Assembly: GCA_016802295.1 (NCBI GenBank)
Contig: JAESIW010000154.1
Coordinates: forward strand, 287,575-351,574
Origin: Brachionus rotundiformis
Lineage: Eukaryota; Rotifera; Eurotatoria; Ploima; Brachionidae
DNA: 64,000 nt
Direction: 5' to 3'
Shown here: positions 9,421 to 20,245 of the stretch, one piece after another
Position numbering within the stretch: position 1 is the stretch's first letter
Layout of the letters: the number at the start of each line of letters is the position of its first letter
Notes under the pieces: generated by a model
The model's database searches: none
Told to the model about the DNA's origin: nothing
The model's input: only the letters and a program-made list of their open reading frames with translations
Made by a program: the position numbers and the translations under genes

Positions 9421-10385
9421 AGAACAAAGTGATAATTTCGAATAATGTTTGTATTCTTTTAAGGTAGATATACAATCCGGAATTGGACAAAAATCACCAA
9501 AGTCTGAAAGAACAATATTTCGTTTAATTGCATTGGCACAAAAATTGCAAAAACAATATTTTTCATCTTTTACAGAAATTAAATTATTACAATTTATTAT
9601 AACAATTATTCTTTTTCTTCAATCAAAATTTCTTTTTCTCATCATTAAGAGATAACCATACGATACCATTCCAGTATATTATTTTCGAACAATATTTACA
9701 CGAATATTGTATTTTTAATTTTACGAAATAAAATTTAACTTAAATAGCTAAATTTTTTGCTTAAAGTTAATCAAGTCGTTTACATTAAAAATATAACAAA
9801 TTAAATATATTTTTTTTTAATACACAAATAGTTTTTTATATAAAGAAATTAATTTAAAAACAAATAGTTTAATTGTTTTCTAATTGAATTTTTCGGTAGT
9901 TAAATAAAAATAATCAAATTGAAGATTCAAAAGCTTGCAAAGTGAGATAAAATGTTTGCCATACCGTATTCAAAAAATATGGGCATGTACAAAATTTTGG
10001 ATTTACACTGACAGAAGTTTATTTATCGAACAATTAATTTGTATTTAAAGAAAAAAAATTATTTCTTTTTATTAAAAGAAGATTTCTATTTAATTTAAAT
10101 AGTGAGCCTAATTTTTCCATTTTTTTTCGAAAAGCCTCGATTTTTTTTAATGATTTAACACAGTTATCAATATTTTATTCCATTCTAAATATTATAATAA
10201 ATATTTAAAAAAAGAAATAAATATTTAAAAAAATAATAAATATTCGAAATTTACTTTATTTGATTAAATTTTACTTTTAAGTATCATTAAATAAAATTTA
10301 AACACCAAATTAAAATCAGAATTGACAAATTACACAAACCTTATTAAACATACTCAGCTTTTATTTATTTTGCAAATAAACTGGT
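9421..10385. other. AT-rich spacer between transposon relics
   Basis: A minus-strand Cys-containing stretch near 9470-9560 could be further debris of the Helitron-like element. The rest shows nothing recognisable. Confidence 0.4.
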
Positions 10386-10389
10386 CGTA

Positions 10390-13300
10390 CTCTATTATAG
10401 CAGGACGTCTACTGTCGTCACTGCTTAATAGCATTCATACTACTACTCCTACTACTAAACATATGAACTTCCATAAATGATTTGATACTTATGTAGTTGA
10501 TTAACTCTTAATAGCTTCTACGTACTAGCTTATTACCAACACTCCGAGAAATCCCTTTTTAGTTAACGGTAGGCCAAATACCACGTCAATTGCAGTTCTG
10601 ATGAATATAGTTTTAGGAGTAAATGATTTGGCCGCGTGTTCCTTTACAGCTATCAGGTTAGTTCATTTGCAAAGTACATATTCTTCTACGTCTCTATCAA
10701 GATTTTTCCAAAAGTAGATAATCCTCGAGAGCATTTATTATGCATTAGATAATATCATCGGCATTACTGTGGTTTGAGCGTCTTCTATTAATAAAATTAA
10801 AATCATATGTCTATAGAAAAAAAGACCATCTTGCAAGTCTTCCACTTGGTTCTTTAATAGGCATTAACCATTTTAAGGCGATATGATCGGGAACTACGTC
10901 AAGATTTTATCGATACAAAAAGGTTTGATTTACTTTTATTCCTTATACTAGAACAATGCATTCGCGATCGGTAACGCTATAATTTCTTTCGGCTTCTTTT
11001 AACAGTTTTGAAGAATACGAACATGCGTATTCTTTACTAAAACAGAAGCTTTTGTCAGGTTTTATTTTTAGTTCCACCAGTCTTAAATGTTCTTTATGAT
11101 CACTAGATGTTTTCGAATTGATAATCATACCATCTAGATACACTTCGCAAAACGGAATTTTTCCAAATATCCGATACATTATTCTACTAAATTGAGCAGG
11201 TGCATTTTCCAAAAAGAAGTCTTTAAACTGGTAATGTCCATCGGGTGTAGAAAAAACTGTTTCCTGCATCCGAATCAGGGTGAATTTCTACTTGCCAATA
11301 TCCGGATATTAGATCCTAAGTCAAAATATAATTGGAACCGTTGAGTCTTGTCAAAATATCATCAATTCTAGGTTATGGCTAGGTTTCTGTTATTGTTTTT
11401 TGATTTAATTTTCTGTAGTCAAAACATTTACTTCCAGTTTTTTTGGTATTGAGACCACTGGTGAAGAACAAATCTCTATTATATCATTATCCATCATTGT
11501 TTTGACTTATTTCTGTATTAATTCTCGTTCTTTCAGTAATTTTCGATAAGGTCTTTGAAAAATTGGAACTTAGTCTGTTGTTCTAATCAACTGTTTATCA
11601 CTTTCACTTCTTTTAAGTTCTTTAATATTAATTGTAAATCTGTCTTTTACTGAGTTAAACGCTTACTTAGAGTTAGGGTATTCACTTTCATCTTGTTAAT
11701 TTCTATTTTATCTGCAAAGGATTCTAGACAGCATTCCTCATTAAAATTGTATTGATCATCTAAAAAGTTATCGTCTGGGTATACTTAATTATTTAGTTTT
11801 TCAGTTAAAACTTGATTACAGTATTCATTATCTGACAAATCCAGGAAAACCACCTCACTTGCGAATTTTAAACTTTATACGCTGGGGTTTAGACTTGCTC
11901 CTGTAAGTATAAACCAATCGAAACCTAGCAGCCCATCATTGTCTTTATGATCGATTACAAGAAATTCGAGGTTGCATACATGACCTTTGATGATTAAGTT
12001 TAATGCCTCAGTTTTTCCTCTTAATTTAACAATATTAAATCTGCTGTTTTTATTCTGGTATCGGACTTTTTTATGGTTATCTTATACCTTTCCACAAAAT
12101 TTTTGCTTAATATTGAAGTTGTACATCCGCTATCTAGTGCCAATTTTAGTTTTATACCATTTAAAATTGCTGCTATAAATAAAAGCTTCCCTGATTCACA
12201 TGTGTACACACATTCAGGTTTCATTTTCAAATTTTCTAAATCGTTGTTTACTTCCTCAACCATTTTGACTCTTTTTGTATCACTTTACTGTTTATTGTTA
12301 GTGTATGCAGTCTTTATTGTGAAATCTTATGACCTGGTTTTTTCAGTCGAAGCATATTAAGTTTTTCTTAGCTCGAAGTTTTGGTTTCTATATTTTGTTA
12401 GGTTTTGTTTTTCTTTTTGTTAATAGCTTCTATCTTTAAATTTTGAGACATTTTCTAATCCATTTAGGGTTGGTTTCATTTAAGAATACTTAAAATTTGG
12501 ATTATTATTTTTTGAATATTTAACAGCCGTTGGTATTATAAAATTGCTCAATCCTTTACCTTTGGTAAAAACTCTTGCATGACTGACCGCTTTATCAATT
12601 GTTTTTACATTCTGGCTTTCCAATTCCAATCTAACTCTTGGTCAAGTGCCTCCAGAAAGAACCAAACTAATTCGATCTCATCTATCTTATCTATTTTATT
12701 CGCAATTGATTGGAATTTCATAAAATTTTCCTTGAAATTTGGCGTTAGCTTTATACTTTTAAGTTCTGATCTTAGGCCTCTCTGTACATCATTTGTTTCA
12801 GAGATGCTAACAATTGATTTTTAAATTCTTCCCACGTCGCTAATTCATTTCTCATTTGCATATTTCTAAGCATTTGTAGTGCGTTTCCTCTAAGAAGTTT
12901 TGCAACACAATCTTTCAGCCTACTTCTAATAATTCCTTGGTCCTTGTCTCTGATACTACCAGGTTTATCAATTCATCCACTCTATTTCCATATAATTTTG
13001 GTATATCGTCGACTTTAAAATTTGCGATTCCTGTTTTCCTAAGTCTGAATTCTAAATTTCATTAAACATCATCTTGTATTAATGTATTCGATGAAGTGGC
13101 TATATCCTGAAGGTTGCTTTTTGCTGTGTTTTCACTAACTTTTGATTGCTTCATATCCCTTATTTTATCTTCTTCAATTTTTGTCTTTTTAAAGCTGGCA
13201 ATTAGCTCAGCTCTCTTGTAAAGTAGCTCTATAAGCGCTTACTTAGGTTCTCCAGAATTTTGAACATTTTGAAGCCATACCTTTTGTTCGGCTTCTGTCC

Positions 13301-13487
13301 CGCTTTCTAATTCACCGTCTTCATTTAAGAGCTGAAATTCATTTTCGAAAGACCTAATTTGTGTCTTTATCAAGTGTACCAGCTCTTGTACACTAAGTTT
13401 TTCAAGGTAATCTTTTGAAATAGGGACCATAAAAAATATCATCTTTTTTTCGTTGCTCCCAATTGTAACCGGTTTAAAATAAAACAA
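10390..13487 (-). mobile_element. Decayed Ty3/Gypsy retrotransposon, gag-pol
   Basis: On the minus strand the domains appear in normal Gypsy order but broken by stops and frame changes. Gag starts with the ATG at 13487 and later includes a FKVDDIPKLYGN segment near 13000. The aspartic protease is at about 12021-12263, with LDSGCTTSILS as active site. The reverse transcriptase is at about 11040-11420: ISGYWQVEIHPDS, STPDGHYQFK, and an EVYLDGM box where YLDD is expected. RNase H follows with ERNYSVTDRE and DHIALKWL (about 10870-11000), and integrase remnants with AIDVVFGLPLTKKG lie at about 10560-10600. A deletion joins the RT thumb directly to RNase H near 11030. No convincing LTR pair was found. 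The element is inactive as it stands. Confidence 0.85.
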
Positions 13488-14180
13488 TATTTAATCTTAT
13501 AAAGCTTTATTTAAATAAATGAACGTTCTGAAGTTCTAAGAATCGAATTTTTATTTATAATTAAATGGTCGTGTTATTAACACGAGCTTATAATTAAGAC
13601 AAGATGTGAGTTGAGTGGTAAATGTTTTTGTCAGCATTTCGAAGCGTCTTACTTCTGAGATACATGACAAGTATAAACTCACATATCTTTGTGCATCATT
13701 TAATAAGCTGATGAATAAGTGATAATTCAAGGTAACATATTTAATTGCATTGTAATTGTTTTAATTCTATACTAACGGGTTTATCTATACGGGTTTATCT
13801 GAAACAAGTAATGGCGTAATAACTGTTCTAAATGCTACGAGTCGCGTTACCAATTTCGGTTTCGGATATACTTTAAGCATTGTCCTTTTTAGGAGTTTTG
13901 TCAGATCGGGAAAAAAATTTTTAAACAAAACAATTTCAGCACTTCTGAAAATATAAAGCATTGAATGATGGATAATTTCTGCATATCAATCTCAAAAATA
14001 TGGATTTACGGATCATTTTAAAAAAACATTCGTCAGATTCCTTTGAAAAAAACGCAGCCTCTAACCATGAAGATTGGGCTTCCTCGTTATATTAGCTTAC
14101 AACTCAAAAATTCCATAAGTTGGTTTAATTATTGAATCAAGATGTCGTTAGACTAGAAGTCTTGAGAATCTTTATAAATA
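13488..14180. other. Possible leader/LTR remains of the Gypsy element
   Basis: This lies directly upstream of the Gypsy gag start. It contains a short palindromic GTGTTATTAACAC at about 13572-13584. I could not find a second copy near 10.3 kb that would prove an LTR. Confidence 0.3.
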
Positions 14181-14186
14181 GTAGTT

Positions 14187-14680
14187 TTGATTTTTATAGT
14201 GTTATCTAGTTTTAATTGCAATTTAAACAATAAAGAAATTATAACAGAACAATTCAATATTTTTATCTTAGTCCCTATTGAGCCCCTAACATATACCACT
14301 TTTAAATTTTATTTTGGACGAAAATGTAATCACTTTGGTGACTACATTGAAAAAGAAAATGAAGAAGAAATTTACGATTTTTTGTTACCTATTTTTTTTA
14401 TTTTGGATAAACCATCTAAAGGAAAATCTGAACCGAATTATTTAGGACCATACGTAATCAAGGATGTAGGTAAACGTGGTAACTATACAATTAAAACAAT
14501 CAGTGGGATACATGTAAAAACTGTGTCGAAAGATCAGCTAATTGGTTGAAAAACCAAATGACACTGAGATAAATTTCGAAGTGGAAAAAATTTTAGATTG
14601 GAAAACAAGAGATGGTAATTATGAATACAGAATATTAAAAAATAGAATGTTTTATATAGTGAAAATGGATATATGTGCGA
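14187..14680 (+). mobile_element. Gypsy pol C-terminus: GPY/F module plus chromodomain, plus strand
   Basis: The plus strand encodes NYLGPYVIKDVGKRGNY, the GPY/F module that ends Gypsy integrases, in the frame of 14187-14549. After a frame change the sequence continues with NFEVEKILDWKTRDG and NYEYRILKN, which fits a chromodomain and is characteristic of chromovirus-like elements. The strand is opposite to the gag-pol at 10390-13487, so this is a second element or an inverted piece. The rest of its pol is absent. Confidence 0.65.
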
Positions 14681-15155
14681 AATGATTCGAATTATTGCTT
14701 CAACGTATAGACCACTAATGGCGCATGATAAAATAAACTATCGTACTGAGCAGATTACTTCATCAATATACGAATGTTGGACTATAATTAACTCACATAA
14801 ATGTGGAATAAAACTATTAGTAATAAAAATGGTGACTAATTGGTTCATCATTTTGTCATAGTCAGGGGAAGATAGATCGTGGTATACACGCATATAGTGA
14901 ATGGGTGACAGGTTTTTATTTTAAGTACTTTTCCTTATTCTAGTTTATGTTTTAAACAGCAATTGATTGAGCTCAAAAATAAAACTAAATATGCACATTT
15001 TTATTTTGATTGTTCATTATTTTTATTGATCATTTTTTATCTTCCTCAGAGTGACCACTTTCATTTAAAATTAAATATAGAATATCAAATTTGTATCATT
15101 GATAAGAATTAATTCTGAAATAAAAAAAGATTTAATTGTCAAAAAAGTATTTATA
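14681..15155. other. Spacer before cassette copy B
   Basis: This may include the 3' end of the plus-strand Gypsy fragment, but no LTR boundary was found. No gene is visible. Confidence 0.4.
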
Positions 15156-15168
15156 AAATATTGAATAA

Positions 15169-16224
15169 TTAAATTAAAGACTGCTTAAACTCATTGTAAT
15201 ATAAAGAAAAAAGTTTAAAAGTTTCATTATTAAACATTTTGTTCAGTAATTTACTTGTGACAACCCATCTGTCTAAAAAATTTGAATGAAAAGCATGAAA
15301 ATCTGTTAATTGAGAAAATTTTTTGTCCAATAAATTAATTAATGTTGGTAAATTTTGACTTCGATCAAGTCTAATACCTTTATAAGGATTCCGTACGATT
15401 CGAGTTTGATTTAAATCTTTTGTGTATATTTCAATCTTTTGACTCAAAATCACTTGGTCAACGTACCATGTCGCATCTCCTTTTGATATATTTGAATTCT
15501 TTTTAACGATATCAAAGTTAAAAAATGAACTTAGCAGCTCTTTGATTGATCTCGAGTTTATTTTGGTATCTGCCTTTAGTTCCATGACTCTTTTCCAATG
15601 CTTCTTCTTCATGCCGATATGACCCATAGGATACATTTTGTAGCTTCGATTTTTATACATAAATTTACCACAACATTCTGAGTTCCAACTAGTGATAGCT
15701 TCCTTGTTTTGAACTTGATAATAGCTTGATTTGATTGGTATCAGATCAGAGTCACTTGTAATCACATAATCCTCTTCCGACAAAAAATCAAGTGCCCCTA
15801 CAAACAATCTACAAATCATTGATGTAATTAGTTCGTAGTCTTTTTCAGCTTTTATAAATTTTAAAGTAGCTCCCAACTGGTTCAAATACTTTAAAGTTTT
15901 TGTGGCTGGACTTGTTTCGTCTTCAAAATTATCAAGACTGATATCTTTTGTAGTTATTAATAAAACGATTGGTCTAAATCCTAGTCTCTTCCAAGCTTGA
16001 GCAGCAAATGGTAAGTAAAAAAAGTAAAATGTTTTAATTTCTTCATCAATGTTGACAGCCATCAAAGCGTATTTGTTTGATATCTCTGGTTGATCATAGA
16101 AAAAAAACTTTTTTGATTTTAGACTAATATTTATCAATTTATTGGTTTCGTTTCCCATATAATAAACAAAAACAAAAATCGACAAAAAAGTTATTGAAAT
16201 TAAGCATTTAAAAAAAAATTTCAT
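15169..16224 (-). CDS. Type II membrane glycosyltransferase-like protein, copy B
   Basis: 351 residues from the ATG at 16224, with the same domain layout as copy A: one N-terminal membrane segment, then a GT-A-like lumenal domain with SDSDLIP as putative DxD site. Two residues differ from copy A, V for N in DRWVVTSK and L for I in FKLFSLYY. Both lie in the last 40 residues and outside the putative catalytic core, so both copies should be equally functional. Family and substrate are not recognised. Confidence 0.8.
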   Translation of the reverse strand: MKFFFKCLISITFLSIFVFVYYMGNETNKLINISLKSKKFFFYDQPEISNKYALMAVNIDEEIKTFYFFYLPFAAQAWKRLGFRPIVLLITTKDISLDNFEDETSPATKTLKYLNQLGATLKFIKAEKDYELITSMICRLFVGALDFLSEEDYVITSDSDLIPIKSSYYQVQNKEAITSWNSECCGKFMYKNRSYKMYPMGHIGMKKKHWKRVMELKADTKINSRSIKELLSSFFNFDIVKKNSNISKGDATWYVDQVILSQKIEIYTKDLNQTRIVRNPYKGIRLDRSQNLPTLINLLDKKFSQLTDFHAFHSNFLDRWVVTSKLLNKMFNNETFKLFSLYYNEFKQSLI

Positions 16225-16961
16225 GTTTTTAATAAATCTAAAGTTCTCTTCTTTCAAATAAGAAAAATAAATTTTTTATTTAGATTATAAAACTAAATTT
16301 TATCTTATCTAATTTTTAGATGTCTTAAATTAAATAAATTAAAAGAAAGTAAAGGATGAATTAACTTATGCCAAAAAGATGTTCTGATACCAATACAATA
16401 CTTATTTGTATTTTGTTAGTTATTTCAAAATGATTTTCAAATAAATATTTTAATTTTGAACTTAAATTTATAAATTTTAGCTTTCATTTCCGATACAATA
16501 AACAAAAACAAAAACTGATTGTAAATTTATTAAAATTAAGCATTTTAAAAATAATTTTATTAATAACAAATACTAATCTTATATTAAATTTTTAAAAAAA
16601 AGCTAAATGAAACTATTTGAATAATTCTCTATAAATATTTTTCTTTTGATAAAAATTTATAAATTTTGAGCCTAAAAAGTTTAATTTTTTATATATTTTA
16701 AAAAAATTGTTCATGCTCATATGAAAAATTTTAAAAATCATTGTTATTCATTTATTATGTATCAAATATTTAACAAATAATTAGAGTATATTTAAAATAT
16801 TTTTTATCTATATATAATTTTTAAATAAATAGATCTATTTTATTATAAACTTTATCATTTTTGAGGAAGTAATTTTTAAAAGCTTCATAAAAGGTAAAAA
16901 TCATTAATTTAAAAATATCCGATCATATAACTTGGAGCATTTTTTAACCATTTTTCTCAAT
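16225..16961. promoter_or_regulatory. Shared divergent upstream region, copy B
   Basis: By eye, identical to 5396-6132, including the relic of the glycosyltransferase start at about 16479-16574. Both promoters of the pair must lie here or in the adjacent 5' UTRs. Confidence 0.55.
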
Positions 16962-17738
16962 ATGAACAATCGTTTAGCCATTTTTTTAGGATTTTCTATT
17001 TGCATGATTCTATTTTATAATTATTATCAATTGAAAGACAAATTTAAAGATTTAACTGTGTTATACAAGACAAAAGTTGTAGCAGAAAGTGTAATAGACT
17101 TAGATCAGAAACCAAATGATGTCATGCTTAGATTTATTAATTTACCCTTTGACTACGGATATGGAAGCAATTCCATTCCACTTGTGGTCGCATCAATAGT
17201 TACAACTGGGGATTTGTTGGAACTCGGTATGGGTAAATTTTCGACACCATTGCTTCACAAACTGGCGGTCGAAACAAGTAAACAAGTTGTTTCGATTGAT
17301 ACAGATATCAATTGGGTCAAAAATTTTGTCCCTTATAATAAAACAATGAATCACAGAGTTTATTGTTTGCCAAATTTTGACCGAGTAGAAAAAAAACTTG
17401 GCATTGAAGAGAAAAAGGTCTGGGGAATAGTTTTGGTTGACCATATAAATGCTATTCAAAGAGCATTCGATGCCAAAAAGTATGCTGATCGAGCTGAGAT
17501 TGTGCTTGTTCACGATGCTGAGAAAACAGTTGAACATGGTTATCAATACGAAAAGAATAAAATTAGAGAGCCTTTTAAGCATGTGTGTAAATTTTCTGTA
17601 TTTTCACGTAATGACAAGTCAAGCTACGTGTCAACATTGTTGCTGAGCAATTATCATGACTTTAAAAGAATAAAGGCTATTTTCGACAGAATTGAGACAA
17701 ACAATGGACACATTTCTTGTGATTCAATCAACTATTAA
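16962..17738 (+). CDS. Membrane-anchored SAM-dependent methyltransferase-like protein, copy B
   Basis: 258 residues from the ATG at 16962, with the same protein sequence as copy A. It has the N-terminal hydrophobic anchor, the LLELGMGKFSTP SAM-binding loop, the WGIVLVDH strand and the IVLVHDAE motif. The 3' flank after 17756 differs from that of copy A and lacks an AATAAA in the first 60 bases, so transcript ends of the two copies should be distinguishable. Confidence 0.75.
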   Translation: MNNRLAIFLGFSICMILFYNYYQLKDKFKDLTVLYKTKVVAESVIDLDQKPNDVMLRFINLPFDYGYGSNSIPLVVASIVTTGDLLELGMGKFSTPLLHKLAVETSKQVVSIDTDINWVKNFVPYNKTMNHRVYCLPNFDRVEKKLGIEEKKVWGIVLVDHINAIQRAFDAKKYADRAEIVLVHDAEKTVEHGYQYEKNKIREPFKHVCKFSVFSRNDKSSYVSTLLLSNYHDFKRIKAIFDRIETNNGHISCDSINY

Positions 17739-17756
17739 TCTTTTACTTTTCTTTAA

Positions 17757-18525
17757 CAAATTTTAATCAAATTTTTTTATTATTAAATATAAAATTTCAA
17801 TATAATGGTTATTTTTATTAAAATAATGATTTTCTACAAATAACTTAAAATTTTAAATGAAAAGGAAGAAATGTCAATATTATGTATTGTTTTTTTAGGA
17901 TTCTTAATTTTGTATTTTATAATATATCAGGTATTTTAGTTCACTTTGTCTGTGATATGATCATGCTCTCTTCAAATTTCAGGCTTAAATTTATACTTCA
18001 AAACTATTGGTCTTAGTCTTAATTCTTAATATTTTTAATCATAATTAAAAGTTTAGTTTAACAGTAAGAAACTTGTTATGTTATGACACCGTGACATATT
18101 TGATAACATAGTTTGTTAACCAACTGGTCACTTTCAGTTAATAACAAAACCGGCTTGACCCGAAATTTTCTTGTAAGTTTTCGACTAAATTAGGATATTT
18201 TGCACATTCATTGTCATTAAAAGGACTGTTAAAAAAGGTAGAGTAAAAAAAGCGGTAAAATGGTTTTTTAGAGACTAATATTTTTTAATTTCTTTACATA
18301 AGATTCAAAATTTACTTAATTTGCCAAAATTCTACTTTTAAATATCATTAAATAAAATTTAATTATATTTATTTTAATAAAAAAATTTTTTTATTCTAAA
18401 TATCTTAAAAAGGAATAAAAATTTCCTTTTAGAATTAATTTATTAGAATTAATTTATTCACAAATTTTTTTTATTGAATGTTTTTTTTTAAATTAAAATT
18501 TTTTTCTGCTGAGAAGAAATCGAAT
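17757..18525. other. Spacer, first 100 bases homologous to the flank of copy A
   Basis: To about 17850 the sequence aligns, with many differences, to 6928-7025 (for example ACAAATAACTT against ACAAATAACCT). The rest is AT-rich and unrecognised. Confidence 0.5.
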
Positions 18526-18529
18526 TTTT

Positions 18530-18960
18530 TTTAGCAGTTGCTTCAAGAAACGATAAATTTCCTTTCATCCAGACGTCCAATTTAGCCTTTAAACTGTTCA
18601 AATTCTGTGCATTAACTATGTCATCTGTTAATTTGTTCTATATTGTCGTGACCCCGTTTGTAAGAAAATTAAATCTTAATTGAAAAAACTTCATTTTCTC
18701 TCATTAAATAGTTCTATTGTGGGATCGAAGGTTATATTTTCTATTTTGAGCGTTCATTCATGCGTCGTTTACGAGATTCAACTCCTCTAAATTTTTAACA
18801 ATTTTAAACATTTGGATAAGATCGCCTATTTGCCCTCTTATTTGAAGATTATTGAGATCCATTTTGTTCAATCTTAGTATAATTTAATTTTCTCAACTCA
18901 GGCGCCAGTCTCGTCACTCTTCTTTGTACTTTTTCCAACTCATTTATATCTTTTACACAG
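18530..18960 (-). mobile_element. Decayed CR1/L2-like LINE 3' fragment
   Basis: Minus-strand frames contain ELEKVQRRVTRLAPELRKL at the upstream end. Further on they read like the usual end of such an ORF, with FLTNGVTT and an AQNLNSLKAKLDVW segment matching the FxNRVVxxWN...FKxxLD block. Stops and frame changes are frequent. The same region of the ORF is preserved at 34500-34990. Confidence 0.7.
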
Positions 18961-18970
18961 TAAGTGTTAG

Positions 18971-19676
18971 GTGTTAGGAATTTCTAAAAATAAAACATAT
19001 AAAGAAATAATCTGCAGAGCATGCAATGGTAACAATTTTTACGCCAAAAACTGCACAAAAAGATCGAAAAGTAATTTTCAATCTGAAACATCGATAAAAT
19101 GTATAATAAGATTAAAAAAGATAGTAATTCATACGATAAAAATATTCCTAAGTTAAAATCTAAGAATAAAAATGGTAAAGATTCAACAAGAATCTGTTTT
19201 AAATGTACAACGTCATGTTAAAGGTACAGAAGTCACCGAAGTACTCGATACCGATTAAATTTTGAATATGTTGGAAAGCGGTAAACAGGAGCGACCGATT
19301 TGCGTCACAAAACCTACAATCAAACGTTTTTTAATAATTCAGCAATGTCCAATTACTTAAATATTGTATTGGTTAAAGAAAACGGAGTAATTGAAGATGC
19401 CAAAAATCGGTAATGTTTTCTAATGTCCGAAAAAAATTATGCTTTTAGCCAAGTTATGAAGAGGTGCAAAAATCGACCTTTTTTAGCGAGTTAAACAATG
19501 AATCGATAACGATGCAAGTTGGAAAAAGGAAAAATTCACGTAGGTCTGATTTAATATGGCTAAGATCACTAGACTTGAAGAATGGAAAATGGCAAGTTTG
19601 TCTTGATGAAAAATTAGTTCCTATGACCTCGTTTTCTACTCCAGATAGTCACTTTGAATTTACGAGACACTACTGA
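18971..19676 (+). mobile_element. Decayed Gypsy fragment, zinc knuckle and RT piece
   Basis: A CRACNGNNFYAKNC stretch near 19018-19059 looks like a gag zinc knuckle with its His lost. Then the frame of 19464-19676 gives LRSLDLKNGKWQVCLDE and SFSTPDSHFEFTR, the DLxxGYWQVxLxE and TPDGxFEF signature of Gypsy reverse transcriptase. The catalytic DD box is not reached and no other pol domain follows. Confidence 0.7.
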
Positions 19677-20245
19677 GAAACTTACAATTTTTTAAAGTAT
19701 AAATCTTAAAGTTTATTCAAAAACTAAGAATTGTTTTAAACACTGTTTACAAATCTGGTTTCAGAAAAAAGTGCCTTTTTTCACGAATATAAAAATATTT
19801 GGTACCGTCGTTTCGGTTTGAACCGATAATGGAATAATAATGAAAATTCTTTTTTTCAACCGTTGTAAATTCTGATTGGATAATAATTTTTGAATGAAAT
19901 AAAAAAAAAATATAAAAAAACTATCCCTTTACAAAATTTGAAAAAAATATCCTATAAAAAATTTTTATTTATTTTTTTATCTTCCGCCAATTAACAATCC
20001 CATATTGAAAGAACCGAGTTTGTGAAAAAAAAACTTTTTGTCCATTATCGTTTATTTTAAACAAAAGACCCGTTTATATGTAATTTTTGATGACGAGTTC
20101 AAATCTAAACTTATATTTCAGAAAAAAATAACGGTTTTTGAGAAATTCAATAAAATCATGTTTCTTATACTTTCGGGTTGAACCGATAATTGAATATAAA
20201 TTGCGAAAAAAACCAAAATTTTGAAAAACTAAATAAATTTTGAAA
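19677..20245. other. Probable 5' non-coding end of the pogo-type transposon
   Basis: Two copies of a 20-odd-base unit occur at about 19814 and 20174, each with an imperfect CGGTTxGAACCG palindrome followed by ATAATxGAATA. The spacing just upstream of the transposase start suggests subterminal transposase-binding repeats. A terminal inverted repeat with TA target duplication was not found. Confidence 0.4.

Larger units (their letters stand above)
15156..17756. repeat. Cassette copy B of the 2.6-kb direct repeat (mate 4327-6927)
   Basis: Same orientation and content as copy A at a fixed offset of 10,829 bases. Near-identity ends sharply at 17756 (AACTATTAATC... then divergence), after which the flanks are only loosely alike. 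Confidence 0.93.

Noticed and set aside
9449..9655. 68-codon plus-strand frame
   Set aside because: Composed of AT-rich hydrophobic codons; the minus strand makes better sense as transposon debris.
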